Assembly (NCBI GenBank): GCA_900767685.1
Contig: CAAGAB010000217.1
Location: forward strand, 1 to 5,512
DNA length: 5,512 nt
Direction of reading: 5' to 3'
From: an uncultured Coprococcus sp.
GTDB lineage: Bacteria > Bacillota_A > Clostridia > Lachnospirales > Lachnospiraceae
Part shown: positions 1 to 5,424 of the stretch, piece after piece
Layout of the letters: every line of letters starts with the position of its first letter
Numbering within the stretch: the first letter of the stretch is position 1
The notes under the pieces: model-generated
Databases searched by the model: none
What the model was told of the DNA's origin: nothing
What the model saw: only the letters and a program-made list of their open reading frames with translations
Position numbers and translations under genes: made by a program

Positions 1-273
1 AGTTCGTGTGGTAGCAGTTCTTATAATGGTCCTTTGGCAAACAGCAAGGTGCTGACGACAGTAATATTCGAGGAAGGAATGACAGCGATACCATCGTATA
101 TTCTGGCGAGCGATGATTACACCAGTTACGTGAGCAAAGTTATCATCCCCGCCAGTGTCAGGTCTATAGGTGATTATGCATTCTATAAATGTAACAATAT
201 GACGATATATGGCTATACCAATTCGTATGCCCAGCAATACGCTGAGAGTAATGAGATACCATTTGTGTCAGTC
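1..273 (+). other. N-terminal-side LRR_5 (BspA-type) leucine-rich repeats, truncated
   Basis: This is the end of a BspA-type leucine-rich-repeat block. The pattern 'LTTVIFEEGMTAIPSYIL' followed by 'VSKVIIPASVRSIGDYAFYKC' matches the LRR_5 repeat style (L..V.ip..v..Ig..AF..C). The block closes with 'MTIYGYTNSYAQQYAESN' and 'IPFVSV', the usual ending of such blocks in clostridial surface proteins (family knowledge from memory). About two repeats are in view and more are probably upstream. LRR_5 repeats in BspA of Tannerella bind host matrix proteins; whether this block does so is unknown. Confidence 0.88.
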
Positions 274-3200
274 GCCATTGCAAAGAATGCAACGGCAGAC
301 GATGTCATGTCTCACATGAATCTTGGAGATCTTATCAGCGATGTGTCGTTGGGAAATACAACCATATATGGACCATCGGTTACAATCGATGGAAATACAT
401 TCTCTCTGTTTCAGTTCAATGCGGGAGCAACACTCAAGCTGAACGATATAGTCCAGGCAAAGGTTGATATGGACAAGAAGACAGTTCAGGTTCTCATTGG
501 CTTTGACAAATTCAGTGGGTCAGCCACACTGGGAAAGGACGTAAACAGTGATAATTACTGGAAGGAGTCATATGCCCAGGTGAAGTCACTTTACAAGGGC
601 GTTGTTGGAGAGAAGGCGTCTACTGACCAGCTGTATCATAATTTCCAGAAACTCAGAGGCAAACTGCGCAAGACGGACTGCTCCATAGGAATAAAGGCTT
701 CTGCGGAGGTGGCCGGTTATGCTGAGTTCAGTTTTGCATCTGGAGAGCTGGAATATACATCTGGCGGATTAGTGCTCAGCGCATCACTGGGGTATGAGGA
801 GGAACAGCGTATTCCTTGTTTCCCTGCGGCATATGTTGTATTTGGATTAAATGCAAGCTTTAACGGCAAGCTTACACTTGAAAGAACCAAAGACATGGAG
901 TTTAAGCCGGGGATGGATGCGTCGATAGGCCTTGAGGCAAAGCTGGGAGTTGGTGCAGGTTCCAAGAAACTGAGCACGTATGCAGAACTTGGCCTTAAGG
1001 GAAAAGTTGAAGTGGGAGTGAAGCTTCCGGCAGCATCCATAAGAAATGCATTGAAGGCATCGCTCTCAGCAACAGTCTATCTGGACAGCAAGATATTTGG
1101 CTTCAAAGGACCGTCATATCAGAATGAATTTGCAAAAGTGCAGATATACCCGAGGAGCAGTACGGCGTCGCTCAGTTCAATTGATCTGGATACATACGAC
1201 TGGGATAAAGCTGAGCCTATGAGCAGAGATTACCTGACAAATGGCATGGCTGTTCTCAGCTCTGCGGATACGGCAGATACCGATACACTATATTCAGCAG
1301 AAAATGCATATCCATATAACAATGCAAAGCTGGCAAGGCTTGATGACGGTACATATATAATGTTCTGGGTTGATGATACAGGCAATAAGTCTGATGTGAA
1401 CCGTACAACGCTGATGTACTCGGTATATGATGGAGAAAAGTGGAATTCTGCCGCAGTCGATGAGACCGGTGGATCTGATGATTATCCATGTGTTTACAGT
1501 GATGGAAGCAGGGCATTGGTTGTATGGCAGAAAGCTGCAAAGATGGAGGAGAATGCCGGTCTTCCAGATCTGCTCAAGACGGTGGAGCTGTATTGTGCAG
1601 TATATGAGAATGGAAAACTCAGCAGCCCTGAAAAGATAACAGCAGGCAATACAGCATATGAGATGATGCAGACCGCAGCTGTAAATGGCAGTGATACGGC
1701 AGTTGCGTGGGTTGAAAATTCAGAGAATAACCCATTCCAGTCAGCCGGTTCCAATTCCGTAAAGATGGCTGTGAAGAATAATGGTGGCTGGGATGTTCAG
1801 ACAATTGCATCAGATGCGGGGCTGGTCAAGAATATGAGCCTTGAGTATATCAGCTCAAAGCCAGTACTTACCTACGAAACAGGAAATGACAACGATGAAT
1901 CTACTATACATTGCAAGACAGACAGCGGAGTAGTTACATTTGCAGGACATGCAGCACAGATAGCTGGTGGCATGATGTACTATTCAGACAGTGAGTCGAT
2001 AAAGTCATACGATATAGCAACCGGATATAAGGAGACACTGGGGCTTCCTGCAATGAATGATTTTGTCGTGCTGGATAATGGCACAACTAAGGCGGTTTAC
2101 TCAACGGAGTATTCTGGTTACACAAGCGAATTGATAATGTATCCATATGAACGCGTAAGCGGAGAGTGGGGGGATAAGGTGACACTCACTGACTATGGAA
2201 AGTATATAAGAAGTTATTCTGTGGTTCAGGACAAGGCAGGCAATGCGACAGTGTCAATGAACCTTGTGGATGTGAATGAGGATGCTGACGAGATATATGG
2301 AGACAGCAGAATGGTTGTTGTCGACCAGACGGATTATATCGACCTGGAGCTTCAGGATAATATTACTTACAATGAAAAGCTCGTGTCACCTGGAGCTCGG
2401 CTTCCAATATCTTTTGAGGTGAGAAATAACAGTGCCAAAGAGGTAAAGAATTACACAGCCAGCCTGCTGGCAGAGGATGGAACGACGCTGGCAACACAGA
2501 CTGTTAACTGCGATATCTCAGCAGGACAGAGCGCAGGAGCACAGCTTGTATATCAGCTCCCGGAGGATCTTACGTACCAGACAGTATCGCTTCGCGTAGA
2601 TGCAGATAACGATAGAAATGCGGATAATAATATGCAGCAGTTTGGTATAGGGTATGCAGATCTTGCCGTTGACAGTATATATATGTCAGGCACAGGAACC
2701 AAGCCTGTATTGAGAGGAACAGTGGGCAATCATGGCTATAAGGATGCGGCGAATGTGAAGGTGAAACTTTACTATGGTGATGCCGAGACTGCATTTGCGA
2801 CATGCGATCAAGGCACAGTTGCAGCTGGCGGCAGTTCAGAATTTAGTGCTGACATACCGGCGGAGTATATGCCGTCTAATCCTATGGTGGCAGGAAATGT
2901 GATTCGTGTGGAGGTTGAATCGGATGAGCCGGAACTCATATATGATAACAATGAAGACCAGCTGATCATTCAGCCAGAGGAAGATGCAAAAATATACCTG
3001 AATAAGAAAAATCTTACGCTTGTAAAAGGGCAGGAAGAAACATTAGGTGTTTCATATAGTTACAACAGTTCAGGTGACAGAAAGACAGAGTGGATAAGCA
3101 GCAATGAACAGGTGGCAGAAGTAGCAGACGGCAAGGTTAAGGCTGTAGGTACAGGAACCGCAATTATAAAAGCAGTTGTTGGTGCAAGTACAGCAGAGTG

Positions 3201-5424
3201 TACAGTTACGGTTGTGGACAATACCGAAGTCGAAGTTCAGGATGTCAGTCTTGATGTCACAGCAGTAAAACTCAAAGTTGGGGGTACACAGATTTTGAAG
3301 GCATCGGTACTGCCAGAAGGGGCAGAGAATACTGGATTTGTATGGTCGTCAGACAATGAAGGCGTTGCAACAGTGTCAAAGAATGGAGAGGTAAAGGCGG
3401 TAGCTGCAGGAAAAGCGGTTATTACGGCAACGGCTGCTGACGGATATCATAGTGCCCAGTGTACAGTGACGGTTACACCTGATGAGAATGCAGAGTACAC
3501 TGTGTCATTTGCAGGTGGTGATGGAACTATGGGTATGCGTCCTTCGTCACTTTCCGGAGTCGGTGGCTCTGTTGTGACTCTTCCGGAAAATCCTTACACT
3601 AAGGAAGGTTATACATTTGCCGGATGGAGTGATGGCGTCTCGGTATATAAGGCAGGAGAAACATTCAAAATACCATATCATAATGTAAAGCTTACAGCGG
3701 AATGGATTGAAAAAGGCAGCGAAGAATATTCCATCAGTGTCAGAGCAGATGGAAATGGGCATGTCACACCGGGAGAAAAAGTTACAGTAAAAGAAGGTAA
3801 AAGCCAGACATTTGAGATAGTTCCGGAAGAAGGTTATGAGATTGAGTCTGTATATGTGGATAATGAGAATGTTGGAAGTGTATCGTCGTATACCTTTGAA
3901 AAAGTAAATTCTGATCATGATATACATGTAGTATTTGTGAAGAAGAAAGACACAGAAAATGTACCTGTTGAGGCGATAACTATAACAGGAGTACGAAGCG
4001 AGAATTATGTTGGCTCGACTCTATTTCTTCGTGCAGAAATACAGCCGGATAATGCAACGGTAAAGGATGTGGAATGGAGTGTATCTAATGAGAAAATAGC
4101 CAGAATTGAGGGCGGCATACTTGAACTTCTCAAGTGCGGCAGAGTTACAGTAAAGGCAAAAGCGTGTGATGGCAGCGGGGTAACTGGTGAACTTACTATA
4201 GATATAATGGGTGAGCCGATTATTATCACGGGTGATATCACGTATAACAAGACGTACGGTGACCCTGCGTTTTACCTTAATGCACAGGTAATAAAGGGTG
4301 ATGGCGAGGTTACATATACATCCAGTGACCCGGATGTCGCAGCGGTAAATCATTCGGGCAAAGTAGTGATCAAAAAAGCTGGTAAATCTGTAATCACTAT
4401 GAAAGTCATTCCTGAAGCTGGCAATCAGAATATGGTAGAATTCTCCATGCTGGTAAATATATCAAAAGCTGATCAGGAGCTCAAAGGTACATCAAACTAC
4501 AATAAGAAGCTCTCAGATGGTGCATTTGTGCTGGATACGGAACAGAAGACGGGTGATGGAAACTTATCATACAAGTCTTCAGACAACAGTGTAGCGACGG
4601 TCAATAGTTCAGGAAAGGTGTTTATAAAAGGGGTTGGTTCTGCAGTTATTACTGTCACTGCGGAGGAGACGGACTGCTACAAAGAGGCAGTGAAGAAAGT
4701 GACTGTAACAGTCAGCAAACCAGCTCAGAAAGACCTGGCTGCAAAGTCGGCGAAGACAGCGGTAACCGGCGTCAAGGATGCCACATACACCGGCAAGGCG
4801 ATAACGATGAGCAGCCTAAAAGTGACAGCGTACGGCGTTACACTTACAAGCGGTAAGGATTACACAGTATCCTACAAGAATAACAAGAACGCGGGTACAG
4901 CGACAATCACCGTAACAGGTAAGAATGGTTACAAGGGTACTGTCAAGAAGACGTTCAATATATCCATACCAAAGGGCAGGATATACGAGTCAGGTGGACT
5001 CAAGTACAAGGTCACAAGCTCAGCAGCAAAAGGCAGCGGAACAGTGACACTGACAGGAACGACATACAAGACATCCAACAGGAAGTTCAAGACGCTCACT
5101 GTCAAAAATACAGTCAGCATTGGCGGAAAGACGTTCAAGGTTACGGCTATAGGACAGAATGCATTCAAGGGATACAAGTACCTCGCGAAGGCGGCTATCG
5201 GTGCAAATGTCCAGACCATAGGAGCTGGTGCATTCAGCGGATGCTCAGGTCTTAAGAGCATAACCATAAGCACAGCAAAGCTGACCTTGAAGTCGGTGGG
5301 CGCAAATGCATTTGCAAGGATATATGCGAAGACCACAGTTAAGGTGCCGGCAAAGCAGCTGACAGCATATAAGAAGCTTCTGAAGCAGAAGGGACTTCCG
5401 GCGAAGGCTGTGGTGAAGAAGTAG
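1..5424 (+). CDS. Giant modular surface protein (LRR_5 / propeller / CARDB / Big_2), 5' partial
   Basis: One uninterrupted frame fills the window from base 1 to the TAG at 5422-5424. It is 5' truncated: the codons before the TTG at 34 (SSCGSSSYNGP) are in frame, without a stop, and continue straight into leucine-rich-repeat sequence. The TTG is therefore not a credible start, and the signal peptide must lie upstream of the window. Visible parts in order (residues counted from base 1) are: LRR_5 end 1-91, linker 92-227, beta-strand module 228-384, propeller-like repeats 441-779, two CARDB-like domains 780-990, Big_2 996-1160, two InlB-type repeats 1165-1315, Big_2-like 1321-1404, paired Ig-like repeats 1405-1573, YTGK/DYTVSY repeat 1584-1656, and LRR_5 plus Lys-rich tail 1661-1807. 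All are extracellular, non-enzymatic families, so adhesion or polymer binding at the cell surface is the likely role (inference). No LPXTG motif or C-terminal hydrophobic segment is present. No frameshift is seen. Confidence 0.95.
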   Translation, partial: SSCGSSSYNGPLANSKVLTTVIFEEGMTAIPSYILASDDYTSYVSKVIIPASVRSIGDYAFYKCNNMTIYGYTNSYAQQYAESNEIPFVSVAIAKNATADDVMSHMNLGDLISDVSLGNTTIYGPSVTIDGNTFSLFQFNAGATLKLNDIVQAKVDMDKKTVQVLIGFDKFSGSATLGKDVNSDNYWKESYAQVKSLYKGVVGEKASTDQLYHNFQKLRGKLRKTDCSIGIKASAEVAGYAEFSFASGELEYTSGGLVLSASLGYEEEQRIPCFPAAYVVFGLNASFNGKLTLERTKDMEFKPGMDASIGLEAKLGVGAGSKKLSTYAELGLKGKVEVGVKLPAASIRNALKASLSATVYLDSKIFGFKGPSYQNEFAKVQIYPRSSTASLSSIDLDTYDWDKAEPMSRDYLTNGMAVLSSADTADTDTLYSAENAYPYNNAKLARLDDGTYIMFWVDDTGNKSDVNRTTLMYSVYDGEKWNSAAVDETGGSDDYPCVYSDGSRALVVWQKAAKMEENAGLPDLLKTVELYCAVYENGKLSSPEKITAGNTAYEMMQTAAVNGSDTAVAWVENSENNPFQSAGSNSVKMAVKNNGGWDVQTIASDAGLVKNMSLEYISSKPVLTYETGNDNDESTIHCKTDSGVVTFAGHAAQIAGGMMYYSDSESIKSYDIATGYKETLGLPAMNDFVVLDNGTTKAVYSTEYSGYTSELIMYPYERVSGEWGDKVTLTDYGKYIRSYSVVQDKAGNATVSMNLVDVNEDADEIYGDSRMVVVDQTDYIDLELQDNITYNEKLVSPGARLPISFEVRNNSAKEVKNYTASLLAEDGTTLATQTVNCDISAGQSAGAQLVYQLPEDLTYQTVSLRVDADNDRNADNNMQQFGIGYADLAVDSIYMSGTGTKPVLRGTVGNHGYKDAANVKVKLYYGDAETAFATCDQGTVAAGGSSEFSADIPAEYMPSNPMVAGNVIRVEVESDEPELIYDNNEDQLIIQPEEDAKIYLNKKNLTLVKGQEETLGVSYSYNSSGDRKTEWISSNEQVAEVADGKVKAVGTGTAIIKAVVGASTAECTVTVVDNTEVEVQDVSLDVTAVKLKVGGTQILKASVLPEGAENTGFVWSSDNEGVATVSKNGEVKAVAAGKAVITATAADGYHSAQCTVTVTPDENAEYTVSFAGGDGTMGMRPSSLSGVGGSVVTLPENPYTKEGYTFAGWSDGVSVYKAGETFKIPYHNVKLTAEWIEKGSEEYSISVRADGNGHVTPGEKVTVKEGKSQTFEIVPEEGYEIESVYVDNENVGSVSSYTFEKVNSDHDIHVVFVKKKDTENVPVEAITITGVRSENYVGSTLFLRAEIQPDNATVKDVEWSVSNEKIARIEGGILELLKCGRVTVKAKACDGSGVTGELTIDIMGEPIIITGDITYNKTYGDPAFYLNAQVIKGDGEVTYTSSDPDVAAVNHSGKVVIKKAGKSVITMKVIPEAGNQNMVEFSMLVNISKADQELKGTSNYNKKLSDGAFVLDTEQKTGDGNLSYKSSDNSVATVNSSGKVFIKGVGSAVITVTAEETDCYKEAVKKVTVTVSKPAQKDLAAKSAKTAVTGVKDATYTGKAITMSSLKVTAYGVTLTSGKDYTVSYKNNKNAGTATITVTGKNGYKGTVKKTFNISIPKGRIYESGGLKYKVTSSAAKGSGTVTLTGTTYKTSNRKFKTLTVKNTVSIGGKTFKVTAIGQNAFKGYKYLAKAAIGANVQTIGAGAFSGCSGLKSITISTAKLTLKSVGANAFARIYAKTTVKVPAKQLTAYKKLLKQKGLPAKAVVKK
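274..681 (+). other. Unassigned linker region after the LRR block
   Basis: About 136 residues that I cannot assign to a family. The first part has a short probable helix (ATADDVMSHMNLGDLI) and then beta-type sequence (VTIDGNTFSLFQFNAG, KLNDIVQAKVDMDKKTVQVL) that could be a small beta-sandwich. The second part (NYWKESYAQVKSLYKGVV, DQLYHNFQKLRGKLRK) looks helical and amphipathic and leads into the beta-strand module. It probably forms one structural unit with that module, because there is no low-complexity break between them. Confidence 0.5.
682..1152 (+). other. Beta-strand-rich module with long alternating strands, family unnamed
   Basis: About 157 residues with repeated alternation of small/hydrophobic and polar residues. 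Examples are IGIKASAEVAGYAEFSFAS, GLVLSASLGYEE, AAYVVFGLNASFNGKLTL, MDASIGLEAKLGVGAG, TYAELGLKGKVEVGVKL and LKASLSATVYLDSKIFGF. This gives at least six long amphipathic strands rich in Gly and Ala, resembling barrel or large-sheet proteins. From memory, similar modules recur in giant Firmicute surface proteins next to Big and CARDB domains, but I know of no assigned function. An outer-membrane barrel makes no sense if the host has a single membrane, so a soluble sheet or barrel, or a polymer-binding surface, is more likely (inference). Confidence 0.6.
1153..1320 (+). other. Polar interdomain linker
   Basis: Fifty-six residues, rich in Ser, Asp, Thr and Ala, with a low-complexity 'SSADTADTDTLYSAENA' stretch. 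It lacks the regular strand pattern of its neighbours and separates the beta-strand module from the propeller-like repeats. A flexible linker is the simplest reading. Confidence 0.55.
1321..2337 (+). other. Probable seven-bladed beta-propeller
   Basis: Seven successive units of roughly 35-55 residues each contain an 'xxLxDGtxxxxWxd' type strand pair followed by a 'xxYsxYdGekW' type pair. Approximate blades begin at 1321 (LARLDDGTYIMFWVDD, LMYSVYDGEKW), 1474 (CVYSDGSRALVVWQKA, ELYCAVYENGKL), 1657 (AAVNGSDTAVAWVENSE, VKMAVKNNGGW), 1825 (LEYISSKPVLTYETGND, IHCKTDSGVVTF), 1942 (no W, degenerate), 2053 (FVVLDNGTTKAVYSTEY, YPYERVSGEWGD) and 2203 (VVQDKAGNATVSMNLVD). The layout is like sialidase- or exo-alpha-type propellers, but I see no clear Asp-box (SxDxGxTW) and no catalytic set, so a binding role is more likely than hydrolysis. 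The blade count is my reading of sequence periodicity. Confidence 0.65.
2338..2655 (+). other. CARDB-like domain 1
   Basis: The segment begins 'IDLELQDNITYNEKLVSPG' and has 'LPISFEVRNNSAKEVKNYTA', the typical CARDB strand where a new N-terminal half enters with 'v.NnG...a.n'. It ends in 'VDADNDRNADNNMQQF', matching the CARDB closing pattern (vD.dN...E..E.NN). CARDB is an adhesion-associated beta-sandwich family found in bacterial and archaeal surface proteins. The Asp/Asn-dense end could bind calcium (inference). Confidence 0.75.
2659..2970 (+). other. CARDB-like domain 2
   Basis: It opens with 'ADLAVDSIYMSGTGTKPVL', close to the CARDB signature start (aDLvv.si...p....G). It continues with 'GTVGNHGYKDAANVKVKLYY', the characteristic 'v.N.G...a.nv.v.ly' core, and closes with 'VEVESDEPELIYDNNEDQ', the expected end with an NN pair. 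It follows domain 1 directly, so the two form a tandem stalk between the propeller and the Ig-like region. Confidence 0.85.
2986..3219 (+). other. Big_2 (bacterial Ig-like) domain 1
   Basis: The order is 'IYLNKKNLTLVKGQEETLGV', then 'WISSNEQVAEVADGKVKAVG', then 'TAIIKAVVGASTAECTVTVV'. These are the three landmarks of Big_2: a start strand with 'l..G...L', the central 'W.SsN..vA.v..GkVkav..G' and the closing 'a.CtVtV'. The domain is slightly short between the first two landmarks. It is a structural stalk or adhesion domain. Confidence 0.9.
3232..3480 (+). other. Big_2 (bacterial Ig-like) domain 2
   Basis: 'VSLDVTAVKLKVGGTQILKA' is followed by 'VLPEGAENTGFVWSSDNEGV', 'ATVSKNGEVKAVAAGKAVI' and 'AQCTVTVTP'. 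This is a near-consensus Big_2 domain, including the 'P..a....W.S.n..vAtVs..G.VkAvaaG' core. The closing Cys at the same place as in domain 1 (ECTVTV and QCTVTV) is usual for the family and need not mean a disulfide. Confidence 0.93.
3493..3711 (+). other. Listeria-Bacteroides / InlB B-type repeat (Flg_new-like)
   Basis: 'EYTVSFAGGDGTMGMRPS', then 'VTLPENPYTKEGYTFAGWSD', then 'YKAGETFKIPYHNVKLTAEW'. The sequence 'P.n.ytkeGYtFaGWsdg...y.aG......n.tl.AeW' is the hallmark of this repeat, known from InlB of Listeria and from many Bacteroides and clostridial surface proteins. In InlB the repeats have a beta-grasp fold and help bind host surfaces. A single copy is present here. Confidence 0.93.
3724..3945 (+). 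other. Divergent InlB B-repeat-like domain
   Basis: 'YSISVRADGNGHVTPGEK', 'VKEGKSQTFEIVPEEGYEIE', 'SVYVDNENVGSVSSYTFEKV' and 'DHDIHVVFVKKK'. This is the common 'ysit..a.gnG.vtP.g.v.v..G.s.tf.i.p..GY.i..v.vdg..vg....ytf.nv..dhti.v.F' repeat, classed as a divergent InlB B-repeat. It directly follows the classical repeat, a frequent pairing. Confidence 0.88.
3961..4212 (+). other. Big_2-like domain 3, diverged
   Basis: 'VPVEAITITGVRSENYVGST', 'LRAEIQPDNATVKDVEWSVS' and 'NEKIARIEGG' follow the Big_2 plan, with 'P.nAt...v.Ws.sn..iA.i..G'. After that the usual 'kVkAv..G' strand is replaced by 'ILELLKCGRVTVKAKACDGS', so this copy has drifted from domains 1 and 2. It closes with 'GELTIDI'. Confidence 0.78.
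4213..4467 (+). repeat. Ig-like tandem repeat, copy A
   Basis: First of two related units. The core 'ITYNKTYGDPAFYLNA' ... 'GDGEVTYTSSDPDVAAVNHS' 'GKVVIKKAGKSVIT' combines a 'YnK.ygD.aF.L.a' opening with a Big_2-like 'Y.SSd..vA.Vn..GkV.ik.aG.s.It' centre. It ends with 'MLVNISKADQ', where copy B begins. Such units are common in Lachnospiraceae surface proteins (family knowledge from memory). Confidence 0.85.
4468..4719 (+). repeat. Ig-like tandem repeat, copy B
   Basis: Second unit. 'SNYNKKLSDGAFVLDT' and 'GDGNLSYKSSDNSVATVNSS' 'GKVFIKGVGSAVITVTA' align without gaps to copy A. Over the 55-residue cores (nt 4234-4398 and 4489-4653, offset 255 nt) I count 28 identities. The copies are old or diverging, not a recent duplication, and the nucleotide match is patchy. 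The unit closes with 'AVKKVTVTVSKPA'. Confidence 0.85.
4750..4968 (+). other. 'YTGK ... DYTVSYKNN' Ig-like repeat domain
   Basis: 'AKTAVTGVKDATYTGKAIT', 'SLKVTAYGVTLTSGKDYTVS' and 'YKNNKNAGTATITVTGKNGY' 'KGTVKKTFNIS' form a single complete copy of the well-known 'YTGk...v...g..L..gkDYtvsYkNN.naGtAtitvtGkg.Y.Gt..ktF.I' repeat of clostridial and actinobacterial surface proteins. It has no enzymatic role. Lys codons switch to almost only AAG from about here to the end of the gene. Confidence 0.9.
4981..5421 (+). other. C-terminal LRR_5 module with lysine-rich tail
   Basis: 'YESGGLKYKVTSSAAKGSGT' opens the module; 'VSIGGKTFKVTAIGQNAFKG' and 'ANVQTIGAGAFSGCSGLKSI' are LRR_5 repeats, and 'LKSVGANAFARIYAKTTVKV' leads to 'PAKQLTAYKKLLKQKGLPAK' and the final 'AVVKK'. 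This is a common C-terminal cap in Lachnospiraceae extracellular proteins (from memory). The last 227 residues (from 4741) contain 41 Lys/Arg and only 3 Asp/Glu by my count. No sortase motif or membrane anchor follows, so retention by charge on wall polymers is possible (inference). Confidence 0.88.

Noticed and set aside
71..81. Strong Shine-Dalgarno-like AGGAAGGA just before an in-frame ATG at 79
   Set aside because: The purine run nearly touches the ATG, so the spacing is too short, and it encodes the conserved 'FEEGM' part of an LRR_5 repeat that is intact upstream of it.
717..1040. 107-residue minus-strand open frame
   Set aside because: Its Ser/Pro-rich translation is typical of antisense frames, and it overlaps the well-patterned beta-strand module.
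1321..2337. Sialidase or other glycoside hydrolase catalytic domain
   Set aside because: The propeller rhythm is present, but I find no clear Asp-box (SxDxGxTW) and no arginine triad pattern; Arg is scarce across the region.
3547..3927. 126-residue minus-strand open frame
   Set aside because: It lies opposite the clear InlB-type repeats. Its translation is rich in Ile, Phe, Tyr and Cys without family resemblance.
4005..4353. Two overlapping minus-strand open frames
   Set aside because: They overlap each other and lie opposite Big_2-like and Ig-like repeat sequence; neither has a recognisable domain.
5395..5421. 'LPAKA' near the C-terminus as a degenerate LPXTG sorting motif
   Set aside because: The motif lacks Thr-Gly and no hydrophobic segment follows. 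The same Lys-rich ending is common in LRR_5 proteins without sortase signals.
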